64,000 nt of DNA. Origin: JAUIET01 sp964352475. GTDB taxonomy: Bacteria; Pseudomonadota; Gammaproteobacteria; Pseudomonadales; JAUIET01. The DNA lies in assembly GCA_964352475.1 (NCBI GenBank), contig CAYGSL010000018.1, positions 1-64,000 of the forward strand, read 5' to 3'. The first letter of the stretch is position 1. Every line of letters starts with the position of its first letter. The notes under the pieces are model-generated. The model was not told the origin of the DNA and searched no databases. It saw nothing but the letters and a program-made list of their open reading frames with translations. Shown one piece after another: positions 24,996 to 33,912 of the stretch. The translations under genes and the position numbers were made by a program.

Positions 24996-27233
24996 TTAAC
25001 TCAGACGTAATGGCATATCACGCAAGCGCTGCCCGGTCGCGCGGAACACAGCGTTTGCAACAGCCGGCCCAATGGGTGGAAGTCCTGGTTCGCCTACGCC
25101 GGTAGGCGCCTCAGTGCTATCGACAATAATAACGTCTACGTCAGGTGCTTCGGTCATGCGCAAAATCGGGTAGTCGTGAAAGTTACTTTGTTTGACTGCA
25201 CCATCAACGATATCAATTTCACCGTACAGTGCGGCGGTTAAACCGAACATAATTGCCCCAGACATTTGGTCGCGTACGATTTGCGGGTTCACCGCAACGC
25301 CGCAATCAACAACGCAGCTTACTTTGTGAACCTTGATGGTGTTGTTGTCGACAGACACTTCAGCCACCTGAGCGACAAACGACTTAAACGACGAGTGTGC
25401 GGCGAAACCCAGAAATCGCCCAGAAGCGCTTGGCCCCTGCGAATACACTTCTCCCGCTTGGCGAATCACATTGGCCAGTCGGGGATTGTTTTTGCAATTT
25501 CGCAGGCGAAGTTCAATGGGATCAATATGGGCTTGCACGGCTAATTCGTCTACTGCACATTCCTTGGCAAACGCAGTATAAGAGTGGCCAACAGAGCGCC
25601 AGAACAAGGTGGGAATACCGTGGTTAACCGACTTATGCACGATCTTTTTATTTGGCCAGTCGTAATCGTCATACAAACCTTCCAGACTGCTGTGGTCAAC
25701 TATCCAGCCGTCATGCGCGCTTTTGGCAACACCACTGGCAACGTCTACCACGGCTTGCGGTACTGATGGCAACACCACTGGCATAATCTGCGCGACCATT
25801 TCAGGGGTTATGTTTGCGCCAACACGTTTGGCCTGCCAATCATTAATAATTCCTTTGCTATCCACACTGGCTTTAATCCTGACCAGGCTGGCGGGACGAA
25901 ACCATCCGTTTTGAGTATCTGTTTCTCGAGACCATACCACTTGAATGGGTAAGCCGGTGATCCGTGCGAGGGCTGCGGCCTCGCCAACATGAGTGACGTA
26001 CGCTCGACGACCAAAACCACCGCCGGAAAACAGCCCGTGCACTGTGACTTTATCGGCATCAATACCGGCGTATCGAGTGACCATCCCTTGTACGGCAACG
26101 GGCCCCTGATTACCCGCCCAGGCCTCAGCAGTATCGCCCTGAATGCGCACCGTTCCATTCATTGGTTCCATAGGTGAATGTGAAAGGTAAGGGCTCCAAT
26201 AACTGGCCTCGAGAGCGTGTTCGACTGCGCCACTGTCAGGTGCATCGCTTGTTTCTACGTATACCTCGCCTTCGTCACTACCCATTGCCGCTTCATAGTC
26301 AGAGCGTATTCTGTCTGACGATACTCCGCGCAATTCTTCCGGAGATTCCCATTCGATATCAATCAGTGCGGCGGCTTTTTTCGCCGGCCAATAGTGTTCT
26401 GCAATTGCAGCAACACCCGAATGAATTTCGATTACGTCTACAACACCTGGAACCTCTCTTGCTTTGCCGGCATCGAAAGACTTCACTTTGCCACCTGGTA
26501 CTGGCGAGTGACGAACTACCGCCCTGTGCAAATTCTCAATGTCGGCGTCAATACCATAGAGTGCTGTACCCGTGGATTTTGCTATCGCGTCAATTCTTGG
26601 TATTTCCTTTCCAATGAAACGAAACTGATCCGGTGCTTTCAGGCTTGCGTTATCTTGCGGGGGCAACGCTTGCGCGGCATCAGCAAACTGGCCAATTGAA
26701 TATTTGTTACTGCCATGAATAATGCTGGCGTCTTCCAGACGTAATTCGCTAGCCGCTACCTCCAGCGTATTGCTCGCGGCTTGCAGTAATAACTGCCGTG
26801 TGTTGGCTGCGGCCTGACGAAGCGGCAGATAATGGTCGCGAATACTGCCGCTGCCACCGGTAGCCTGAAAGCCCGAGCTAGGAGCCGCGTAGTCGGGGTG
26901 CGCGTCAACAATGATTACGTTTATTTTCGAAGGGTGTGTGTTCAACTCTTCTGCGATAAGCGTGGTCAGGCCCATATAGACACCCTGGCCCATTTCATCT
27001 CGCGGATTATGAAAGTTGATTGAGCCGTCGCCACCAATCTGCAGGAAGGCATTCGGCGTAAATCGGCCTTTGCTCGCCTCAATAGCTGGGCCAATGTCGC
27101 TGCAACTGCTTAAGGAAACCCCAACAATCAGACCACCGCCAAGGATGCCGGAGCGGCGCAAAAACTCGCGCCGGCTGGTATTTTCGATCTGAGTATCCAT
27201 AGCAAAGCCTTGATCTGAATCTAAAATACTCAT
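24996..27233 (-). CDS. Molybdenum hydroxylase large subunit (IorB-type), Tat-exported
   Basis: 745 residues from ATG 27233, which overlaps the stop of the small subunit (ATGA); a second ATG at 27200 just before the Tat motif is also possible. The Tat signal is 'SRREFLRRSGILGGGLIVG', followed by 'SLSSC'. The body is of the xanthine dehydrogenase superfamily, IorB/aldehyde-oxidase branch: 'NPRDEMGQGVYMGL', 'GGFGRRAYVTHV', 'VGHSYTAFAKECAVDELA', 'VDCGVAVNPQIVRDQMSGA' and 'GVGEPGLPPIGPAVANAVF' with the catalytic-type GE. Such two-subunit enzymes hydroxylate N-heterocycles or oxidise aldehydes and pass electrons to cytochromes, needing no FAD subunit. Confidence 0.9.
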   Translation of the reverse strand: MSILDSDQGFAMDTQIENTSRREFLRRSGILGGGLIVGVSLSSCSDIGPAIEASKGRFTPNAFLQIGGDGSINFHNPRDEMGQGVYMGLTTLIAEELNTHPSKINVIIVDAHPDYAAPSSGFQATGGSGSIRDHYLPLRQAAANTRQLLLQAASNTLEVAASELRLEDASIIHGSNKYSIGQFADAAQALPPQDNASLKAPDQFRFIGKEIPRIDAIAKSTGTALYGIDADIENLHRAVVRHSPVPGGKVKSFDAGKAREVPGVVDVIEIHSGVAAIAEHYWPAKKAAALIDIEWESPEELRGVSSDRIRSDYEAAMGSDEGEVYVETSDAPDSGAVEHALEASYWSPYLSHSPMEPMNGTVRIQGDTAEAWAGNQGPVAVQGMVTRYAGIDADKVTVHGLFSGGGFGRRAYVTHVGEAAALARITGLPIQVVWSRETDTQNGWFRPASLVRIKASVDSKGIINDWQAKRVGANITPEMVAQIMPVVLPSVPQAVVDVASGVAKSAHDGWIVDHSSLEGLYDDYDWPNKKIVHKSVNHGIPTLFWRSVGHSYTAFAKECAVDELAVQAHIDPIELRLRNCKNNPRLANVIRQAGEVYSQGPSASGRFLGFAAHSSFKSFVAQVAEVSVDNNTIKVHKVSCVVDCGVAVNPQIVRDQMSGAIMFGLTAALYGEIDIVDGAVKQSNFHDYPILRMTEAPDVDVIIVDSTEAPTGVGEPGLPPIGPAVANAVFRATGQRLRDMPLRLS

Positions 27234-27742
27234 GCTTTGCCCTCGCTTGAGCCCGGTGTGTAATGCCCTACACCCGTGTTCTCCGGCGCTGATTGCGTGG
27301 CTACGTCCAAGATTGCCTGCTTGATGCCCGGGTAACAGCCGCAGCGGCAAATATTTCCTGCCATGGCTTTTTCTACCTGCTCTTCTGTGGGTTTTGAATG
27401 AATACTCAGTAGCGCCGCTGCTGACATTATCTGGCCCGACTGGCAATAACCACACTGCGGAACACCAAGCTCGGCCCAACGCCGCTGCAGAGGATGCAAG
27501 TCTTGCGGTGAACCCAGGCCTTCAATCGTTGTGACTGTCTTCCCGGCAACAGCGGCAACCGGCAATACACAGCTTCGTTGTGCCGTACCGTCAATATGCA
27601 GAGTACATGCGCCGCACAAACCGGCGCCGCAGCCAAATTTGGACCCTTTCAATTTGAATTCATCGCGTACAACCCATAGCAAAGGTGTGTCGTCGCTGAC
27701 GGTACTTGTGACTGTTTGCCCGTTTAATGTAAAGCTGACCAT
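27230..27742 (-). CDS. Molybdenum hydroxylase 2Fe-2S subunit (IorA-type)
   Basis: 170 residues with both iron-sulfur sites of the family: a plant-ferredoxin type N-terminal cluster ('KFGCGAGLCGACTLHIDG') and the C-terminal helical cluster ('CGYCQSGQIMSAAALL' with 'NICRCGCYPGIKQAI'). It carries electrons from the molybdenum cofactor subunit, to which it is coupled by a four-base overlap. The protein has no own signal; it may be exported by riding with the Tat-tagged large subunit. Confidence 0.92.
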   Translation of the reverse strand: MVSFTLNGQTVTSTVSDDTPLLWVVRDEFKLKGSKFGCGAGLCGACTLHIDGTAQRSCVLPVAAVAGKTVTTIEGLGSPQDLHPLQRRWAELGVPQCGYCQSGQIMSAAALLSIHSKPTEEQVEKAMAGNICRCGCYPGIKQAILDVATQSAPENTGVGHYTPGSSEGKA

Positions 27743-27965
27743 ATTACAATCCGTTCTGTTTTACTGACCAATGCGTCGCTATTCATACTGTCTTATTGAT
27801 TCGCTGAGGTAATGATATAGGTACTCGCCTTACTTCGTAAGCCTTTGCGACGGAGTGCTAGATTTTTCCGGTACATCAGCTATTACAAGCACAACACATT
27901 GTTTTCCCTGAGTGATGGTTTAGTATCTTGCTCGATGTTTCTTTTTACTGACTGGTAGTGAACTT

Positions 27966-28856
27966 ATGTCATTTGAACGAGAGCCTAAAATTCGTCGATC
28001 TTGCCTTTATATGCCAGGCGCGAATGCGCGTGCGCTTGAGAAAGCGCGCAGCTTGCCGACAGATATGATCATTCTCGATCTTGAAGATTCAGTCGCTCCA
28101 GATGCCAAGCAAGATGCCAGAAGCAAAGTCGAAGCGGCGGTGCAGGAAAAAGCGTTTGGCTATCGCGAAGTGGTAATACGAAGCAATGCCCTGGATACCC
28201 AGTGGGGTCGAGCCGATATAGAGATGGCCGTTCGCAGCGAGGCAGACGGCGTGTTGGTGCCAAAAATCACATCGGCAGAAGATATCATTGAGCTGGACGC
28301 TATTTTGGATCAGGCGAACGCGCCAGCCACTTTTTTACTATGGGTTATGATTGAAATGCCATTGGCGATTCTGAACATACAACAGATTGCGGCGCAGTCA
28401 TTAAGTACTCGACTGGCGGGCTTTATGCTTGGGCCAAATGATCTGGCCAAAGAGTTGCGCGCCTCGCCAAGCCCTGATAGAGCCAATATGCAACCCAGCC
28501 TGGGGCTTACTCTGCTTGCCGCCAGAGCGTTTAATCTCGTAGCTCTTGATGGTGTTTACAACGATATTAAAGACCAGGCGGGCTTTGAAGTGGAATGCAA
28601 GCATGGGAAAGGTCTGGGGTTTGATGGTAAAACGCTTATACATCCCTCCCAAATTGATAAGGCAAACCAGGTTTTTGCACCCTCTAAGGAATCAGTCGAC
28701 CACGCGGGAGCAGTGATTGCTGCCTTTGCCCTGGAGGAAAATCACGGCAAAGGCGTTATCAAGGTGAATGGTGCAATGGTTGAGCTGCTGCATCTGGAGC
28801 AAGCCAAACAGCTGATGCAATTGCAGGAGGCTATAGAACATAGGCAAGATAAGTAA
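27966..28856 (+). CDS. CoA ester lyase, HpcH/HpaI/CitE family
   Basis: 296 residues. Opening 'RRSCLYMPGANARALEKAR' and 'MIILDLEDSVAPDAKQDAR', then 'VIRSNALDTQWGRADIE', 'GVLVPKITSAEDI', 'MIEMPLAILNIQQIA' and 'GKTLIHPSQIDKANQVF' are the marks of CitE-like lyases (malyl-CoA, citramalyl-CoA or beta-hydroxyacyl-CoA lyases). The acidic metal ligands are present. The substrate cannot be decided. It stands alone on this strand, divergent from the molybdenum hydroxylase by 223 bases and convergent with the MFS gene. Confidence 0.85.
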   Translation: MSFEREPKIRRSCLYMPGANARALEKARSLPTDMIILDLEDSVAPDAKQDARSKVEAAVQEKAFGYREVVIRSNALDTQWGRADIEMAVRSEADGVLVPKITSAEDIIELDAILDQANAPATFLLWVMIEMPLAILNIQQIAAQSLSTRLAGFMLGPNDLAKELRASPSPDRANMQPSLGLTLLAARAFNLVALDGVYNDIKDQAGFEVECKHGKGLGFDGKTLIHPSQIDKANQVFAPSKESVDHAGAVIAAFALEENHGKGVIKVNGAMVELLHLEQAKQLMQLQEAIEHRQDK

Positions 28857-28865
28857 TCATTAAAT

Positions 28866-30038
28866 TTACGCTTCTGCCATAGCTTGGCGCTGATGCTTGA
28901 TTAATGGCAGCAAAATTAACAACCAGGAAGCAATAAAAATAATTATGCCTGCTGTAATGACTCGCGCGTAGTCACCGTCTTCAAGCAAGCTCGCTGCAAA
29001 TGCCGGACCAACCGCCAGTCCAAGCATTTGCGCTGCAACCGCATAAACAACTACCCGACCATGCTGGTCAAAACTCGCCATTGCAGCCAAAAGGAAAGGG
29101 TGCGTCATATTCCAGAAAAAATTGTAGATGCAAACTGTTACCGCGTAAATCAAGGCGCTGAATTCACCGTAAAGAGCGTACAGCACTATCGAACCACCAA
29201 TGATTCCAATGCTGAGGGGAACAATCCTGCCAAAGCGATTGCCCAATACAGCGGGTACAAACGCGCCTGCTATTCCAAGAAACTGCGACAACATTAACCC
29301 GTTGGCAACGCCTTGCTCACTGACTCCACCGTTCAGACCTATAAGAAACAGGTAGGCCCAAATCACGCCCTGCGCAAAGAAATAGGTGAACATTGCCACG
29401 ATAGCAAACCAGCGAAACAAGCCAGAAAGATCTATTGCATCATCCTCTACTTGCAGCTGCTCTTTCCCGGAATCCGGAGTATGCGACACGAACGGCCAAC
29501 CACTTAGTCCAAACAATGCGAAGAAAACAATAACGCCATTCATACCGATTGTTTCAAGCGCCCAGGGCATAATCCACAGGCCCAGCGCGCCGTAGGTGAG
29601 AACGCCCATAATCAGATAACCAAAGTTATGATCTGCACGCTGTGTCAGCCCAATGATGGTAAACGTTAGCGATACCAAACCGCCAGAACCCATGCCAGCG
29701 AGAAAACGCATGCTGCTAAATAGTGTGAAATCTTGCGTTAGCAATGAAGCAAAATTTCCCAGGGCGAATACTATGATTGACCCTTTTAGAATCAAGTGCC
29801 AGCTTACTCTATGGCCGCACAGTGCCAACAAAACAGTGGTTAAAGCCAGACCCCAAATTTCAGCGGAAGCGATGTATCCAGCCTGCTGCTCCGAGAAACT
29901 GTAAATCTCTACCAGTCCCTGCACAAAACCAGGCTGAACAATAAACACAGCAGCGCCGATAACACTTAGATAAATAGCCGCAAACAAAGATTTGGAGCTA
30001 TTGACGTCCACAAATTGATTATTAGTATCGGTATACAC
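28866..30038 (-). CDS. Major facilitator superfamily transporter
   Basis: 390 residues, GTG start at 30038 with AGGAA upstream. About twelve membrane helices are visible; 'FLAGMGSGGLVSLTFTIIG' resembles the helix-4 region and 'LGNRFGRIVPLSIGIIGG' is the MFS loop after helix 8. It is divergent from nnrU and convergent with the CitE-like gene. The substrate is unknown; a small organic acid or aromatic is plausible given the neighbours. Confidence 0.85.
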   Translation of the reverse strand: MYTDTNNQFVDVNSSKSLFAAIYLSVIGAAVFIVQPGFVQGLVEIYSFSEQQAGYIASAEIWGLALTTVLLALCGHRVSWHLILKGSIIVFALGNFASLLTQDFTLFSSMRFLAGMGSGGLVSLTFTIIGLTQRADHNFGYLIMGVLTYGALGLWIMPWALETIGMNGVIVFFALFGLSGWPFVSHTPDSGKEQLQVEDDAIDLSGLFRWFAIVAMFTYFFAQGVIWAYLFLIGLNGGVSEQGVANGLMLSQFLGIAGAFVPAVLGNRFGRIVPLSIGIIGGSIVLYALYGEFSALIYAVTVCIYNFFWNMTHPFLLAAMASFDQHGRVVVYAVAAQMLGLAVGPAFAASLLEDGDYARVITAGIIIFIASWLLILLPLIKHQRQAMAEA

Positions 30039-30210
30039 GGCGTATTCCTGTTTTTCTTGCTGTAGTGTGAGGGAGTATGCCCAAGCTTTGAAGATTATTC
30101 CATCAGCCGGTAAACGGGCACCTGTGGTTCTGGGAATTTATTGCCGACCATTTCTAGAGTTTTGTCGCGTTGCGGCGTAGTATTCTGAATAGCACGAATC
30201 AGGAGGTTGT

Positions 30211-30771
30211 ATGGAATTGTTGATTTCAGGTTTGCTACTGTGGTCTTTGGTGCACTTTGTGCCATCGTTGATGCCGGGCTTAAAGCAGTCCTGGAAGGGA
30301 GCGATTGGCGAAGGTGGCTATATGGGCAGCTTCTCCCTATTGCTCATCGTCTCGCTGGTCATGATTGTGTTCGGCTGGAAAGCGATAACGCCAACATTGG
30401 TGTATGTAAGCGATCCAGCGTTACGACCGGTCGGTATCGCTTTGATGGTGCTCGCCCTCGTATTATTTGTTGCATCCAAACCTCCAAGCTCAATAAAGCG
30501 TTTCTTGCGCCATCCGCAACTAAGCAGCGTGGTGGTTTGGTCGATTGCGCATTTATTAATGAATGGCGACAGCCGATCAGTAGTGCTGTTTGGCGGAATG
30601 TTGGTGTGGGCCATACTGGAAATGATCTTTATTAATCGCCGGGAAGGTGCGTGGCTTAAGCCCGAAGCGCCTGGATTGGTTGCTGACCTGAAGGTGATCG
30701 GTGTAGGTATTGTGGTATTTGGGATAGTGATTTGGCTGCATCCTTATCTTGCGGGAATGCCGGTTTTTTAA
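30211..30771 (+). CDS. NnrU family membrane protein
   Basis: 186 residues, six hydrophobic segments. 'LLLWSLVHFVPSLMPGLKQ', 'HPQLSSVVVWSIAHLLMNGD' and the C-terminal 'LHPYLAGMPVF' are typical of NnrU (PF07298). The family was named in denitrifiers, and a distant relation to a methyltransferase/isomerase membrane enzyme has been noted; no denitrification gene is seen here, so the role is open. A strong AGGAGG stands five bases before the ATG. Confidence 0.85.
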   Translation: MELLISGLLLWSLVHFVPSLMPGLKQSWKGAIGEGGYMGSFSLLLIVSLVMIVFGWKAITPTLVYVSDPALRPVGIALMVLALVLFVASKPPSSIKRFLRHPQLSSVVVWSIAHLLMNGDSRSVVLFGGMLVWAILEMIFINRREGAWLKPEAPGLVADLKVIGVGIVVFGIVIWLHPYLAGMPVF

Positions 30772-30808
30772 GCACGGGCAGTCTGAAGCACAAGCAGGAG
30801 AGAAGCTG

Positions 30809-31021
30809 TTAAATGATGTACTTCTCGAAGCCAGCATCCACCAGTATCTGCTTAGCCTGATCGTATTCCTGCTCAGGCACTTTCACATAATACGAATGAT
30901 CAGCGCCCGCGATGGATACATGCCCAGAACCGCTGTATTCTAACACTTGGATGTTTTTGCTGATCAATGCAGCTTTCATTACAGCCGCCAGACCCATGTC
31001 GTAGCATCTTGCCAGATCCAT
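30809..31021 (-). CDS. DUF2007-type small signal-transducing-like protein
   Basis: 70 residues: 'AALISKNIQVLEYSGSGHVSIAGADHSYYVKVPEQEYDQAKQIL' is split in the family by a beta-alpha-beta pattern seen in the 'putative signal transducing protein' DUF2007, where a short chain binds another protein through a PII-like half fold. It starts 14 bases after the dioxygenase stop on the same strand, so it is probably co-transcribed. Function unknown. Confidence 0.7.
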   Translation of the reverse strand: MDLARCYDMGLAAVMKAALISKNIQVLEYSGSGHVSIAGADHSYYVKVPEQEYDQAKQILVDAGFEKYII

Positions 31022-31035
31022 CTTTGTCTTCCCGG

Positions 31036-31884
31036 TCAGAACTGTGTATCAGCAATGGTGGTTCGATGAAGCAGCCGATCGTAACCGTCATAGCCACCGG
31101 TGGCGGCGTGCAAAAGCGATCGGTTGTCCCACATCACCAGCATGTTCTTTTGCCATGGGTGCGAGTAGACAAATTCTTCGCGGCTTTGATGCGCGTAAAA
31201 CTCCATTAGCAGCGCGTCGCTGTCCGCTTTTTCCATGCCGACAAAGCCTTGTATGTAAGCAGCGGAAGAAAACAGCGCTTTCTTGCCTGTCTCGTGATGA
31301 GTTCTTACAAAGGGATGCTCACGTTTCTCTCTGGCGCGTTCACTGGGGATGATCTTCATACTGCGCCCGCCGTCCTGGTCATCCTCGCCATAAGCTCCAT
31401 CCGGTGCATAGCCAAGCTCGGCGGAGTGGATAGCCGTAAGCTTATCAGCCTTTTCTCTAAGTGAATCGGGGAGGCTTTCATAGGCGGCAACTTGATTGGC
31501 AAACAAGGTGTTGCCGCCCAACGGCGGTATGGTGAGCCCATACAGCACGGTACCTGCCGGAGGAATCTCGAGAAAACTCCAGTCAGAGTGAAATACTTCG
31601 GCAAATATAGGGGTTTTCTCATCGGCGTTGCGCTGTATCGCCGCGATATGTTCATGGCCTTCAATATGACCAAAAAAAGGGTCTTCACCGAATTCACCAA
31701 AGCGCAGTGTGAATCTTTCAAGATCATCATCACTTAAGTTCTGGTCGGGAAACGCCAGTACTTTGTGCTCTGTCCAGTGTGCGCGGATTTCTGCAATCAA
31801 ATCATCGGACATTTTTTGGGAGAGATCCACACCAGATACAAAGGCTCCGCAGCTGGCGTTAGTGGGCGTTACGGCTAAGGGCAT
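31036..31884 (-). CDS. TauD/TfdA family Fe(II)/2-oxoglutarate dioxygenase
   Basis: 282 residues from ATG 31884; the longer reading would overlap the upstream gene. The iron triad is H99-x-D101 in 'VFHSDWSFL' and H259 in 'NRSLLHAATGG', with R274 in 'LLHRTTI' for 2-oxoglutarate. 'GNTLFANQ' and 'MWDNRSLLHAA' are the usual family segments. Members hydroxylate taurine, alkyl sulfates, aryloxyalkanoates or free amino acids and betaines; the TauD-like name does not prove taurine use, and the true taurine route of this genome seems to be Tpa/Xsc. Follows an NTF2-like gene by 31 bases. Confidence 0.88.
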   Translation of the reverse strand: MPLAVTPTNASCGAFVSGVDLSQKMSDDLIAEIRAHWTEHKVLAFPDQNLSDDDLERFTLRFGEFGEDPFFGHIEGHEHIAAIQRNADEKTPIFAEVFHSDWSFLEIPPAGTVLYGLTIPPLGGNTLFANQVAAYESLPDSLREKADKLTAIHSAELGYAPDGAYGEDDQDGGRSMKIIPSERAREKREHPFVRTHHETGKKALFSSAAYIQGFVGMEKADSDALLMEFYAHQSREEFVYSHPWQKNMLVMWDNRSLLHAATGGYDGYDRLLHRTTIADTQF

Positions 31885-31915
31885 TGTGTTTTCTCTTTGT
31901 AAACAGGGGGTTCTT

Positions 31916-32470
31916 CTAAACTGAGAGCGGTACGATATCTTCCGCAGTGATCTTGCGCTCGGCGATGCCGGCAAACCCGTCGGTACCGGTATACGTCTCT
32001 TCGCCTCTAAGTAATCCGGATTCAGCATCAACCGGCCACACCACACTCATTCTTGTTTGATACAAATAGTAGGCATCGGGGTCGTCTACTTCCACTCCCA
32101 TTGCGGTGAGCGTTGCACCTGGGTAGGCCATGCGCATCACGCCTTCGGTAACAACTGCTTCATGATCAGCGATGATTCGGTCGCAGTTCAGTTCCAGCTG
32201 ATGTGCGCCGGTCTGCACAATTGTCAGATCGTAAAACCCGCGTACGGCGTCTTTGTCGCCGCTTGGGTTCATGCTGGGTTCGTCTGGCACATCATGTGCA
32301 ATGTATACGGGTTTTTCACACAGAGTTGCAACCACTCCTTCAATATCGCCTTGCGCTTCGCTTTTCATGTGTTGCAGCACAAGCTCCAGATTGCGACGCG
32401 TTTTTGGGTCCCGCTCGCGTTCCATGCGTTCCTGTACGAGACGCCAGGTATTGTTTGGGTTCAGTTTCAT
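31916..32470 (-). CDS. NTF2/SnoaL-like protein
   Basis: 184 residues, no signal. The helix-rich start ('RDPKTRRNLELVLQHMKSEA'), 'DIEGVVATLCEKPVYIAHD', 'GDKDAVRGFYDLTI' and beta-rich end fit the cone-shaped NTF2-like fold used by many ketosteroid isomerase and SnoaL-type enzymes. No clear catalytic pair can be named. First gene of the dioxygenase operon and divergent from the aminotransferase (136 bases between starts). Confidence 0.7.
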   Translation of the reverse strand: MKLNPNNTWRLVQERMERERDPKTRRNLELVLQHMKSEAQGDIEGVVATLCEKPVYIAHDVPDEPSMNPSGDKDAVRGFYDLTIVQTGAHQLELNCDRIIADHEAVVTEGVMRMAYPGATLTAMGVEVDDPDAYYLYQTRMSVVWPVDAESGLLRGEETYTGTDGFAGIAERKITAEDIVPLSV

Positions 32471-32606
32471 GCCGTTTGCCTGCGTGAAGAAATTAGTCCG
32501 AAATCGTGTGGTTTGAGGCTATCATACCGTTTCAACAATTCATATTACGCACCTGCCAGACCTGGTGTAGGCCAGCCTGAGAAAACACTCACCATTAGGT
32601 ATTTGT

Positions 32607-33884
32607 ATGAACGAAGAACTGCTGCAGCGGCGTTTCAAAGCGATTGGCAAGCACTCACCGCTTTTTTACGAAGAGCCTTTACAGTTGGTAAAAGGGGAGG
32701 GAGTGTGGGTATGGGATGCCAACGGTAAGCGCTATCTTGATGTCTACAATAATGTACCTCATGTGGGTCACTGCCATCCCCGCATTGTAGAGGCTTTGAG
32801 TCAGCAGGCCTCTACGCTCAACACACATACACGCTATCTGCATGAGAACATCATTAACTACGCAGAGCGATTGACCGCATTATTCGATGATTCTCTCTCC
32901 TCGGCGATGTTTATGTGCACTGGCAGTGAAGCCAATGAACAGGCTCTTCGCATGGCTCGTCACCACACGGGTAAGCAAGGGATTATTGTGACCAACAGTG
33001 CCTACCATGGCAATACGGAAGCAGTGGCGGAACTGGGCACAGAATTTATGCCGGATGCTGCGACCACAAAGCGGGTGAAGGGTATTCCAGTGCCGGATTC
33101 GTACAAAGGTGTTAAAGGAGTTGCTGATGGCGACCTGGCGGATTACTACGCCAACTGCGTGCAAGCGGCTATTGACGAGTTCGAGCAGGAAGGCGTTGGT
33201 ATTGCTGGCCTATTGTTGTGCCCGGAATTTGCCAATGAAGGTCTTGTCAATGTGCCGCAAGGGTTTATGGAAAAAGCCGTGGCCAAAGTACGTGCCGCCG
33301 GTGGCTTGTTTATTGCGGATGAAGTTCAAGGCGGCTTTGGGCGTACCGGACGGCATTGGTGGTCGCACCAGGGTGAAAATGTGGTGCCGGATGTTGTAAC
33401 TTTGGGTAAACCAATGGGCAACGGACACCCGCTCGCAGGCGTTATCGTCAGCGAGGACTTATTGGACTCGTTTGGCGAATGGAGCATGTATTTCAATACC
33501 TTTGGCGGCAATCCGGTTTCATGCGCAGTAGGTATGGCGGTTCTAGAGGTATTGGAGGAAGAGAAGCTTTTGGACAATGCTTTACAAACAGGCGCCTTCG
33601 TAGCCAAAGGCCTTAGAGAATTACAGAGTCGCTACGACATTATTGGCGATGTGCGTGATAAAGGAATGTTTTTCGCGCTGGAACTGGTTGAGGACCGCGA
33701 CACAAAAGCACCTGTTGCTGGTGTTGCAGGTCGGTTTATCAATATGATGTGCGAACGTGGCGTATTAATCAGTAAAATTGGCAGTAACGATAATATTTTA
33801 AAATTGCGTCCGCCAATGCCATTCGCTAAAGATAATGCCGAATTGCTATTGGAAACCCTGGATGAGTGCTTTGCTGCACTTTGA
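32607..33884 (+). CDS. Class-III PLP enzyme, amine-phosphate phospho-lyase type (AGXT2L-like)
   Basis: 425 residues. PLP lysine K268 in 'TLGKPMGNGHPLAG', D238 in 'IADEVQGGFGRTG', and 'CTGSEANEQAL'. The segment 'YNNVPHVGHCHPRI' (residues 47-60) with 'LNTHTRYLHENI' and 'GKPMGNGHP' is the wording found in ethanolamine-phosphate and 5-phosphohydroxylysine phospho-lyases (AGXT2L1/AGXT2L2), which are aminotransferase relatives that eliminate ammonia and phosphate. The next gene is an APH-fold kinase 28 bases later, the partner expected to make the phosphorylated substrate. A plain aminotransferase activity is the alternative. Confidence 0.82.
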   Translation: MNEELLQRRFKAIGKHSPLFYEEPLQLVKGEGVWVWDANGKRYLDVYNNVPHVGHCHPRIVEALSQQASTLNTHTRYLHENIINYAERLTALFDDSLSSAMFMCTGSEANEQALRMARHHTGKQGIIVTNSAYHGNTEAVAELGTEFMPDAATTKRVKGIPVPDSYKGVKGVADGDLADYYANCVQAAIDEFEQEGVGIAGLLLCPEFANEGLVNVPQGFMEKAVAKVRAAGGLFIADEVQGGFGRTGRHWWSHQGENVVPDVVTLGKPMGNGHPLAGVIVSEDLLDSFGEWSMYFNTFGGNPVSCAVGMAVLEVLEEEKLLDNALQTGAFVAKGLRELQSRYDIIGDVRDKGMFFALELVEDRDTKAPVAGVAGRFINMMCERGVLISKIGSNDNILKLRPPMPFAKDNAELLLETLDECFAAL

Positions 33885-33912
33885 ATAGACTCTTGATAAT
33901 AAGGCGAGTGCT

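Noticed and set aside
31036..31884. TauD-like gene as the taurine dioxygenase of the organism
   Set aside because: TauD/TfdA members have many substrates and no sulfonate gene is next to it; Tpa/Xsc already explains taurine use.
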